DNA of 64,000 nucleotides, taken from positions 5,652,585-5,716,584 of the forward strand of contig JACDQD010000002.1 of the NCBI GenBank assembly GCA_019843655.1. Direction: 5' to 3'. The position numbers were made by a program, and so were the translations under genes. The DNA comes from Lethocerus indicus. Its lineage: Eukaryota; Arthropoda; Insecta; Hemiptera; Belostomatidae. The notes below the pieces were generated by a model. It was not told the DNA's origin. It did not search any database and saw only the letters and a list, made by a program, of their open reading frames with translations. This document shows, in pieces, positions 50,700 to 61,844 of this stretch. The stretch's first letter is position 1; every line of letters starts with the position of its first letter.

Positions 50700-53600
50700 A
50701 GTGTGAGAGAGAAGAAATTACCGTGGTCGTTGTTTGAAACACATCTGGGAATCTGGATAGTACATTTTCTTATCGGAAATTATTTCAGCAAATTTTATTC
50801 TGTTCTTTGTGTAGGCACACACCCACCAGCTAAAATAAAAATACTAATTGTAGTGGGTAAAATCATGAAACCGAACAGCACATTTATTAAACACTTTCAG
50901 AGAGCCCAAAAGAATAAAAATAACATTCGGCCCCTCCGAAATGAGAAACGGTAGCAACAGTTGGGCATATTATTCAAAAAAGGGAGCTCAGGGAATGGAG
51001 GAGGGAGAGGACCGGCCAATTAATCGGGTTAGATCCCTTTGGGAAAGCCGGCAGTGATTGAGACCAATATACTCCGCCATTTATTTCCCAAGCCAGCTCT
51101 GGGGACACGAACAGCACTGGAAATTAACAGAAGAGCCAGAAAGTAGAGAAGGGAGAAGGAGAGGGAAAGAGAGCGAGAAGGGGAATGACAGAAAGAGGAC
51201 TGATTGGGCCCCCGAACAGAGAAAAAGAAGTCGATCAAGATGGATTGAGGTACCGGCGCGACTTTATTGAAAGCACTTTATACAAAAGTGCCTTCGAATG
51301 CCTTCTCTCGCCCATTATAACGTCATTATACAATACAAATGAGAGAGGGCCCCTCTTAAAGGCGGTACTTGAAAACAAGACGTTTCGCAGAATAAAAAAA
51401 TCGGCTTGGGGGGGATCCTCTAAGCAATAATTTAAAGGGTGTCGGTGAGTACAGTGCGTCCAGTACTATCGAAACTATGGCACAAAAAGCAGGTACCAAC
51501 AAAACCGAGTAAAACGATTTTTGTACTGTAAGCCTATTACCTTCATTAATACGTTCCTCAAAACAGCATTTATCCTTATTGATCATTAGTGAATACTTCA
51601 AATGATTTAAAGCATTGTGTTATGTAGTAGCCAATATGATTCCATATTTCATGCAGAGTTTAAAGAATAATAATACCAGTGAAATGAATACCGTTTTGGC
51701 CGAAAAATCAGTCCGTCTCAAATACGGCCCAGACCATATATAAGCTGCGAATATTTCTAATTATAAAATAAAGACACTGTTGTTTCGGATTATTGATTTC
51801 ATCGAGAGTTGCAGCAGTGAATCTAAATAAACTAAACGCAGGAATGAAGTTGTTTAAACCCTAATTTGATTGGTATTACTGAAAGAAAAGGCTCGGATGA
51901 ACCAGTTGTTCATGACCCGTGAACCTCTATTGATCGTAACCTCGATGAAGGGCGTAAATCCCGACAAATCTGAGCAGCTGTAGCTTAGAAACTAGACCAC
52001 CCATCACATCACATCGTCACAATATTCAACTAGTATGAATACAGTTCTGATTGCGGTCACTAGGATTTCACTGTATAATTGCTGGGTTAACTAATAATAC
52101 CGCCATTGAATTACTATAACCCACCATAGAACGAGATCATTTATTTCAAGTGATACTTAAACTAATTGTTGACTTTATCAGTCAGTATGTTTATGTTAAC
52201 ATCGTTTCTTAAATATTAATAACTTTAAATATTTAAATGCTTGTTAAATGATTTTTATAGTATGCCCTATTTCAATGAGAAAATAGATCCGATAGTGAGT
52301 ACTCGGGGATTGAAGAAATCGGAAACCTTGAGAAGCATCTACATTTAAACTTGCACAACTATCAACAAAAGGCAATCTACATTTTCATAACAAAAAAAGT
52401 TGTCTCGTAATGAGGATTTGAAAAAACGACGTTATTCATTCGGTAGACAAAATCTCGGAAAGTCGGCCTCTGTAAAGACAACGGATTAGAATGGAAATAA
52501 CGACGGAGAAAAAAGGAAAACGAGAATGGGAAAGTGGAAGAAGACAGGTAAAAGTGAGGAAACAATAGGAGGGGCGCTCTCTCGGGCATGAAATATTCGT
52601 CGTCCGTCAAATAAAAATTTTACAACCGCTGTCAATCAATAAAAGGAGGAAGACATCCTCTATATAATATTCAGCAAGGGGAAAAAGCACGTACGCTCGT
52701 CTTACTTAAATTAGGCAAATTCCTAGCAGACGTACACATTCCCAGTATTGTTTCCATTGACATTTTACAAAGTGATACTGGCACAGAGAATTAATTTTAT
52801 ACTCGCGTCATCAAATTAACTCAACATATTACCATAACATAAATTACCGTAAATGTTATCCCGCAAGAAAATTTCGATGAAACATATGCGTTACAAATTA
52901 TAATCGAGTTTTGCTGACGAACTGGCTGCAAAAATTTTTAATCACCTTAAGTAGATTTCTAAATGATTTTACCAATGAAATGAAATTAATACATTTCCTC
53001 AGTACATATAAATTATTTTAACGAAATTCACGATATTTACTCGCGGCTTACACAACCGAGAGGAAACCGGACAGATATTTTCCGCGCAGAGTAAGCGAAA
53101 TCTCGAGCGCCCTGCAACAAAGGACAAAAGGGACGGCTTTAAAATGGAATAAAGACAAAAGAGAAGTGGGCAAAGGAAAGGAGGGAAGAGATAGAGAGGA
53201 AGAGGGAGCGAAGAGTAAAATGCTGAAGAGAGTACGCGTTGGGCGAGGGGAGAAGGGGTGCACCCGCTCGATGACCCAGTTACACAACAACCTCCTCTCA
53301 TTAACCCAACCACCTTCAATTCAAACCCATCTATTAGTTCGTAAACATATTATTGAGCAAAAACCAGTCTACAATGGTGATTAACCTAAACCCGCGTTCT
53401 TCAACGCCCTATGGTGGTTCTATCGGCAGCCGTAACATTGTGAAGCTATTGGTGGTAGGTCACCTAATATTCAAAATATAAGGTCCAGGACATTTCACAT
53501 CTGGTAACAGGTTTAAAAATAGTTAACTGAGTTTCATGTATGACCCAATATATGAAAAATGGAATATTGGAAATTTACCTAATAAAGACGGGCGCAGAGG

Positions 53601-53940
53601 GTAAATATCGAAGTCAGTAATCCGCAGCGGGGTATGCAAGAGGGAAGGGTCCTTGTCTGGTTGGGATCTCCTCCTCGGTTCCAATATACTTAAACCGGTT
53701 CCAAGTGTCGGCCATCTTCGCTAAGTTTGGCACTCTCCCCATCACGCTCAACACTCCTCTCTCTTCAGACAGCATCTTCTCATATCCACCCATTCCCAGT
53801 CTTTCTTCACTTCATTACAAAACATCACCCTATCGTTCTGCCGGTATGAACAAGTCTGTTGTCCTTCTTCTTCAATAGTTCAAGAGCACTGACAACAAAG
53901 ACTATTTTTTTTTATGACAAACCGCAACGACCAAAGATTC
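50700..53940. other. spacer with three purine-rich tracts
   Basis: Plus-strand A/G tracts lie at 51127-51240, 52495-52580 and 53155-53250, each rich in GAGAG/GGAAG words. The overlapping short frames on both strands are the compositional result. No gene seen. Confidence 0.5.
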
Positions 53941-53942
53941 AA

Positions 53943-53995
53943 GGTACTGCAATTGAACGGTACTCCATTCTTGAAAATGAACGGTACTCCATTCT
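53943..53995. repeat. short tandem repeat, 24-bp period
   Basis: TGAACGGTACTCCATTCT occurs perfectly twice (53954-53971 and 53978-53995), and a diverged third unit (GGTACTGCAATT) starts at 53943. Confidence 0.85.
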
Positions 53996-56900
53996 GAATC
54001 ATATGATATCTCAAAAATAACAAGTCCATAATTTCCTCGAGAGGACAAAGAATGAAAGGGAAATAAAATAATTAATAGGAGAAAACAACGGTGATAACAA
54101 TAGAACACTACTCTCAGTTAAGCTGAGAATGTTCTGATTGAACACAATTTAGCTACTGTTCAAATAGTGTCAATAAATACATTTGAAATGGTATTTCTAG
54201 ACTTCAAAATCAGTGGAATGAATAAATAAGTAAATTCTTCATGTCGTTTCGTAACTGATAATAACTCATATGTCAATATGTCATGACATTGGACGTGAAG
54301 CATTAGAAGAAAATCTTCAAGCGGAGCTGCTCCCGTTCCACTGCAGAACCTATTTTTATTGCGTTCATTTCCCTTCGGGTAATGGCCCCGGTCTACACTT
54401 ATCTTCGGACAACCTGCCTTTTCAGTATTCAGTTCAACGCAACCCCATAAGATTAGACCCTCCGCCCAACACGACACCGGGAACTATAATAAAAACTACA
54501 TTCTAAATTCCAGTACCCCCGAGCCCCATCTATAGCATAGCGTAATAGCGAATATTGCATAAAATAAGAAGAATGAATGTAAGATTATCCTCCAAGAAAG
54601 GAGTTTTATTTCGGAATATCACAGAAACTTGATACAAATCCTATCTTGGTGTCCAAATAAAGAAAACAACATTGAGCTTAACTTAAATGCATAATTCTGA
54701 AAATCAATTTATTCAATGCATTAAAATTAATATAGGAAGGAGAATTAAGGAAGCGTTATATTAGCAGTTATTTGTTGACATTAATTTTCGTAAACTTAAA
54801 TCACCTAAAATGCAATTATATAAAAATAATGTACACATTGTTCATGAATGTTATAAAAAAAAATCCAGTCCTTTCAATCAATGACAATTCGCAACAACCA
54901 ATATAACTCAACTGTTTGTGAGCGAAGGTGCTTTCTGTGAGGTACGAAGAGCTGCAGCCAAAACTCAAAACAAATGAAATTTGATTGGGAGGGGGGCGCC
55001 GAAGTTTTTTGACGCGATGAGGGTGGGGCCACTGTCCACCTGAGGTCGCCCCCTCAATAATGGAATGCTTTTATTTGCTCAATACAAACGGAATTTGAAT
55101 ATTGGTCGGTCCCTATTTGGTGGCGAGGGATGGAACGCTCCATTAGTCCCGATATGGACGAAATAACAACAATCAAATTGAAAATATCGAACCGCTTCCC
55201 TGACTGATTAAAACCCAAACATTGAGTCGAAAGGGGACAAGGAGGTCGTTACCGGAAAATCGGAGCAGGAATAATACACGGGAAGTAGTTACCACGTTTC
55301 AATAGGAAAAACGGTTATTTGGCGGCAAAAACCAAGGAACCATTAAAAAATGAGAAACTGCTACAAATATTTGGTTATCGGGGTGAGATCATCAAATCCG
55401 AAAACAAGTACGTGGGCAGCAACAGTTCTAATACACTGTTCCACTGCCGATTGACAATATGAATAAGAAAATATGAATTTGTCCGATGAAAATCGTCATA
55501 AATAATCATACAGACTTCGATTATTGTTATTGATTAATACGTACATACATATAAGAATACCGTAATCACAGTAATCCCAGAGCTAACTACTGGCAGTTTG
55601 ACATTATGATAGGGAAATAACTTAATTTTATTGGATTTTTACCATCAGGTGATTGATAAGATACGCCCAGATTTTATAACTTGCATCCACCATTCCGTTT
55701 TGTATCACAGTATAATACTTTCTTACATCACCAATACCTTTGCTTGGATAACCATAACCTAATAACATAGATTGGTATATACATGAATCTTCTCTAGTAA
55801 TTAAAATGTAATTGCACGAGTTATTCCTGCACGGAATCTTCAATTCGAGGAAGAACAATAGCAATACCTTCGCCAGTAATTAACGCTAGATTGGAGGGTG
55901 TTTTATACGGAGAACGCGTTTTGCGCCCAGTAAACACGTAGAATGGTCGTCGATTTTTTCGATGCCATTGTCAAATGAACGATAAACATTTAATGGGTCT
56001 GTAAAAGTAAATAATAGCTTAATAAATGGGGCACGCTATAGACCACACGTTTCTATTTGATCTCCTAATTAGCTGACCCCGGCTGCGTTTCCGAGAAACT
56101 GGCTCCAATATTTTCAATCCCACCACTTCTATTGTAGCTCGCCCTTTGTATATGAATGCGGGGATTTATATGAAATCGTGGTCTATCAAATAATAAATTA
56201 AATGTTCTAACGCAAAGAGCTTTAGTTTGAAGAGCTTATCACGAGAATTTAGAATTAGAGTTAGAATTTATCACGCTCAATTTATTTGCCAAGATAGCGG
56301 TCAATGCAGGTCGGTTTCGGCTTCAAACTCGCAGCATGATTGAGTACTACTGAATGACGAGTACGGAAATGTTATTCCGAGGGCCCGAACAGCATGGGAA
56401 TATTTCTTCCCAGTAAACATTCCGAAACTCATTAACTCAATAACTCATTAATGGGACGTGATGTAAATAATATGACGGGAGCTCTCTCCCGATGGGGTAT
56501 TCACAATCGGAGGGTTCGGTACATTCAACGGCGTGATGCATCACGTCGACATTGCACGCTTAGTATGCATGAGACAATGTCTAATAAAGCTCAGTTGATA
56601 TGATGAGACTCGCCCACTCTTCCACTAGGTCATGATTTGTCGTCACGCGCCTCTCACGCTTCCCAGGATCAGGCTTCGATTACAACATTGGCGGGGAACC
56701 AGTGTTAATGTAAAATCTTAAATTATTCAACATTTCTGAACTCGTTTAATTACTTAATGAAACCTGCCTTACAACTGAAATAACTAAACATTCACGTGCA
56801 TTACCCATAAATACCTACATAAGCGTAATTTACTCATAAAATGCTAAAAATTAACGTATACCATACGTACCAACTCGATCTTATGCTAACAGAAGCGAAA

Positions 56901-58090
56901 TAATGATCTTCACTCACCTGAAACAAAAAAAACTTAATTAGAAGGCGAATAATTTCATGAATCGAATTGTATTGCAGTACGCGGATAGAATTGTGATAGA
57001 GAGATAATTAAATTTGTAAGAAAATTGTATTATGCATTACGACCAAATGAAACAAAGCTTAAAATTCGATGTGCCTACAAATGAATACGTGCATTGGCCT
57101 TTGTTACATAGGCTCAAAATAGTTATCCTTTGTAACAAATCAGTGACATTACACTGGCAGATTCTTTCAAATCTAGTTACTGACATCATTCGACAAAAAT
57201 ATGCGCCACAAGCCAAACCAGAACGATGGTTACAAATAATTAATTATATGCTTAACTAGACACTAATATAGATTAACATCCACTAAAAACAGACTTTTGG
57301 TATCTTTTCAGACCGGTTCCCAATGGAATTTTAAAATAATCAAGCTCATTATTTCAGAAAGAGACCTTGTAGTCAACAAACAATTACACAAGAGAAATGT
57401 GTTATTCATCACGAGGCATGGGACTACACGTAATCAGAATGGAATCTGCTGGGACATTTGCGACGAGCGCATTTATCGTCAGCTCACCGTGTAAAGGGGG
57501 GCTCCGTCCAACAACAGACTCGAAAAAAACAAACACTCGACAGCGAACACACCTCGATAGAGCATTTGGTACTGCCGTGGAAGTGCAGCTTGCAGGAAAA
57601 TTCCTTCTTCGAAAAACAGAAAAAAAGGAAACTTTTTCCTACTCAACCTCTAACCGAATCTAGCTGTAGTGGAACCTTCCAATTTCTAAAATCAAAATAA
57701 TAGCTACAGGAAACAACACTAAAAATTACCACCCAGTTTTAAAATGTATTTCATCAATGCACCCAACAAAATAAATCTACGGCTTCATAACAGTTAGTAC
57801 ATACACATAACTCAGCACTGATAGAGATTTTAAATAATACATTTCCATTTTTGCCTACTATTTCCCATACAAACTGAATAATTTTATTATAATTCTTCAT
57901 AAAATGAATTATAAAAATGAGTCACGACCTATATCTGAGGAGGGTTCTGAATGTTCATAAAACAGGATGTTCAAATCTCTGCGGTTTGAAGATGCATGAT
58001 ACTTCCTAGTATCCTCCCCGTAGTCAGCACGATTATGTTCCAGTTTCACGAAAAATACAGGTCGTTCTCGAGCCCGGTGTGTAGGAGGAA
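53996..58090. other. spacer, no gene seen
   Basis: A G-rich patch at 54985-55050. The frames at 57032-57700 (65-88 residues, overlapping) show no known family. Confidence 0.5.
56301..56345 (-). repeat. possible remnant of the GGTTTCGGC repeat
   Basis: TCGGTTTCGGCTTC is shared with copy D (GGTTTCGGCTTCTC), but the CUGANGA-like block is absent at the expected spacing. This may be a chance match. Confidence 0.25.
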
Positions 58091-59322
58091 GACGACAAGG
58101 ACCATCCGCGGTAATGAGTGGGGCGTTGGTAATTGACTATGTTAATTGTTCATTGTTTGGAGGATCATTAGGCAAGAGGAGGCGTTGTTGCTCCCAGATT
58201 AAGAGCAGAGGACAGGCCCAGCTCTTCCGTCCTTAGCGCTAATGATCACCCCCCAAGAACGGAAACGACTCCCGATTTTATTAGCAGCGTTTCCTAAACC
58301 TAACGACGTTAACCCACGTCAGGAAACATAATAACGACCGTAGACCAGTCTGAATAAGAAAAGGTAGACACCAACTATGATATGTATAGGACTGTAAAGT
58401 CCTCACCTCGTTTGAAATACACTCTTTAATACACTCGGTCTACCTTTGTGAATAAGTAAAGCATTCGCTAAACTACCTACCTTAATATCTGTATTATGAG
58501 TTATAAAACTATAAGCAGGAAGCAGAACTTCCTGCAGAATTTCTTTTCGATAAGCCGTGGGCTATTTACGAAGTAGGTGCAGGCTTTCTAATTCGGGTAT
58601 TCTTGAAATGTGTTGCACCATATATTGATCCCGATAGAGAGTGGTTAAGCTATAACTGGGTTGTAATAATTAAACCTTGACAGGCACGAACTGAGTGGTT
58701 TAAGATCGTTTTGAAAATAGTTGCCTCAATCTGGATGACGAAGGTATTTCCACTGTAACAGAAACTAGACCATACTAAACTAGACCAAACATGGTTCCAG
58801 CTAGTAGTCACCACTGTGTCAATTAATAATATATTAGTAATATTGTTAATTTAGATATCTATTGGATTATTTAACCCTCGGAGGCCTTTCACGACTAAAC
58901 ATTTCCGGTACACTGGACTAGGAAGTGCCATATCTAAAGTGCGAAGAGTGACTGGGTGGAGCGTTGTAAAAAGGCAAGGGGCAACAGGTCGTTCGAGACT
59001 TGAGCCCCGTCAACAATATGACCCGAAATTCCTGCCCCATCTTGGCCAGGCCAATATGCCATCTCCGAGAACCGAATATTGGGCGCATACCCACAGCATA
59101 TTAGCATACCGGCAAGTCCAAAGCCCATATTATTGGCCTTTATCTGAAAGGGCCCAGCATTAAAATTGCATTTAAAACGTGTAAGGGACACTGTAAAGTA
59201 AATCTACAATTTGGGGCTGGATAATAACACCATAATTACAGCGATTAGTTGATCCGATTACTCTTCTCAAGTTTATACGAAAACTTAAAAAAATTATACT
59301 TATTCACTTGTATAGCATCCTA
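58091..59322. other. spacer with a GC-richer block
   Basis: 58060-58320 contains GGTAATTGAC, ATTGTTCATTGTTTGG, GGATCATTAGG and GCGCTAATGATCACC, which are homeodomain/forkhead-like words. 58934-59191 is open on both strands (74 and 85 residues) without a known domain. Confidence 0.4.
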
Positions 59323-59409
59323 TCAGTAATACAGTGAGGTATTTGCTTATGTCAGCTGCTAATGAAACATCCAGTTAGCACAATTCCTATCAGGCGGTAG
59401 GACGAAACC
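59323..59409 (-). repeat. partial copy of the dispersed repeat flank
   Basis: It aligns with 60163-60234: both contain GTAATA, ATGTC(A/G)GCTGCT(A/G)ATG then AAACATCC, followed by similar TC(A/G)GG(C/T)GG...GGAC sequence. It has the same orientation as copy D, about 0.7 kb away, and lacks the GGTTTCGGC core. It could be the partner direct repeat of one element or an independent truncated copy. Confidence 0.55.
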
Positions 59410-60111
59410 AGGACCTAACCTAGGAGCAAATAGACGAGTAATGTTTCAAACCTTCGTGGACAAACAAACAAATACCCAGAATATATTACCCTGATAAGGT
59501 TTACAATTTGGGAGATATCAAATTATCACCATAAAACTATATATACCATTACTAGCTACGACATTGTCTTTCTAGATAACATAATACATGCAAAGAATAC
59601 TTCCAGTAACAGTCAGGCAAATAGCTGGTGAATTCAATATAATTTGTCTTCAATGTGAGAATAGCCATCAGTCAACTCGACGCCTACTTTTGGTGTCTCT
59701 TTCTTTCTTTCCTTCTTTTCTCTCTTCTTCGGTAATGTGTCCACCATTAGCAATGTGGCCCAGTCAGAATGTCACAGTCAGGTCACGTAAACACCGAGGG
59801 GGAGGTCACACACAGGCACACCGCTTCCTGGACGTCTGCGGTATAAGTTTTCAGGGAGAGGGCGTGAACCCGGGCCGTAATGGGATTTTTAAACGGGGCT
59901 TAGAATCCCCGAGCTTAGCCCAGGGACGTGATCACCCTCTGCCATCGACCGTCCGCGGGCTCAAAATCTAATCGGATAAAAATTAGCCCTCAAATCGGGC
60001 GCCGCAGGAGTCTGAGCACGGACCATCCCAGTCTCCGCACACAATACATAATCAACCTTCAACAGCATACTGGTATGAAAGGGTGTGCGGTTGTATAAAC
60101 CCAATCGCATA
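59410..60111. other. sequence between two repeat copies
   Basis: About 0.7 kb lies between the partial repeat at 59323 and copy D at 60112. It contains a 127-residue plus frame (59588-59971) with a Phe/Ser/Leu-rich pyrimidine-encoded centre (TTTCTTTCCTTC-like) and no recognised domain. If the two repeats are ends of one element, this would be its interior, but nothing like a transposase or RT is visible. Confidence 0.3.
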
Positions 60112-60240
60112 TGTAACCTTCTGCTAAACCGGTTTCGGCTTCTCATCATCGTTAGTAGTATGTCCGTAATATACTGTTATTATGCATGTCGGCTGCTGAT
60201 GAAACATCCTGTGAGCTGTTATTGTCGGGTGGACTTAAAC
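60112..60240 (-). repeat. dispersed repeat, copy D with longer flank
   Basis: CCTTCTGCTAAACCGGTTTCGGC (in plus-strand fragments at 60118-60139) and TTAGTAG match the other copies; the minus strand reads CUAACGA-N12-GAAAC-CG-GUU. Its right flank (GTAATATA... then GGCTGCTGATGAAACATCC at about 60191-60209) resembles the flank of copy B and the separate fragment at 59323-59409, which defines a repeat unit of at least 130 bp. Confidence 0.62.
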
Positions 60241-61352
60241 ACGAGTGATAAAATATAAATGAGCTCTACTATGTTGTCAGCTTCGATCAGTAAGGCTTAT
60301 GCTAAATGGAAGCGGAATCGACGAAGGCGGATGATATTTCATAATGCAGCGCCATTTAAGGGTCTACAGTGGAAGACCTCACAGAGGCAATACGCCAACG
60401 ATAACCGACCCTCCTCCCATTAACTTAATGGTGCGCTAAATTATTAGCGAGTTAAGGTAAATCAATGGATTTTAATAAACTGAATTGTCTTATAAATAAT
60501 AACCGGGCTCTATAAAAGCCAACTAACAATCTCCGTAATGGTGTGGCCGGCCATAATAGAATCCGGCGTCGGACTGTCTATCTAGCCCCTTGTCTTCCCT
60601 TCTTCCTTGACTCGAAACGTCAGCGTTCAAGCATCGCTTATGAAATCTTAATATAATTTCTGCCTTAATACTGGATTCAATATTTAATGAACACCATCCG
60701 ACGAGTCTGTCTCGCCGGGCCCTGTTCAGAAATTCAATATGGATTGCAGGTTTAAGGCACTTATTTAAATTAATATTATAAACTGATGCTCTCTTGAGTA
60801 CGAGATACTGACATTCATGGAAACAACACTTAGAGAGTAGAAAGTGAGGAATAGCATCAACTTGAACTTTCCAAAGAAGATAAATCCCAGTAGTATAAGT
60901 GTCATTATTTAATTTCAGTAGTGCAGATGCTGAGAGATCAGTGTTCGCGAGTGTTTTGTGTGTGTCAGTGTATGATTTTTATTAATCATCTAATAATAAT
61001 GCACTCCATATATCTTAAATCAATATTTCGGTCAGTGCATGAAAACCCAGCAGGCAGAATGAAACAGGGAGACGAAGAATTGACAAACATTTTTTGGATT
61101 TGTATCTGGCTGGGTTTATTTGGAGAACGAAATTAAATTGCTACCGCGATGTCTTTGAGACCAAATATTTGATAAAATTCTTTATCCTAACCGTAATTTT
61201 GGCACAACCAATAGTTTTTAATACGTGTAAAGTAATATTTAAAACGTGCGGAGTACGCGTCGCTAACACAGAAGTACGGAAATGTGTAGCAAACAATACT
61301 GTTTCAAACAACTATCCGCGTGCAATACATACAAAGTGAAGACTTAAAGGAA

Positions 61353-61355
<3 letters not shown>

Positions 61356-61393
<38 letters not shown>
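61356..61393. repeat. (AT)n microsatellite
   Basis: An uninterrupted AT run of about 38 bp. Confidence 0.95.
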
Positions 61394-61395
<2 letters not shown>

Positions 61396-61826
61396 GCACG
61401 AAAATTTCCGCTCCTAAATGATTCACACAAAGGCGCATACATCACTGAATCTGAAAGTTTCTAAATTTAACAAAGTACGAAGACTCACTTAACATTTTAT
61501 GGGCTGGAGACCAAACTCAAAATTAACCTCTGAGTTTAACTTTTAGAATTTCAGAATACTGTAGTTTCAAGTTAAGTCAAGCGTAGTTTCAAGCGTCATC
61601 GGGTCGGAGCTGCGGTTAAACAGAAAGAATTCGCTGAGACCGCGAGAGCTCATCAATATGAGAGCTCAACTGTAAATGATCCCATTTTCATACTATAAAC
61701 TATTCATATGACTAGAATGTTCAGCCAAGCTTCTATTTTCCCGGTGAATATGGAACAGAATTGAACATGTACAACTTAAGTATATAACTTATTTGTAAAT
61801 ATTATGCAAAAATATATTACTTTTTT

Positions 61827-61844
61827 GGTAGTGTTTCCACTACC
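61827..61844. other. 7-bp hairpin
   Basis: GGTAGTG, loop TTTC, CACTACC. Confidence 0.65.

Noticed and set aside
58975..59010. GTTCGAGACTTGAGCCCC as a tRNA or SINE B-box
   Set aside because: No A-box, acceptor or anticodon stem could be placed upstream, and the B-box match is imperfect.
60191..60240. CTGATGA near 60195 (and GGACGAAAC near 59399 in the sister copy) as a plus-strand hammerhead core
   Set aside because: Neither copy has both CUGANGA and GAAA, and the intervening sequence does not form a convincing helix II.
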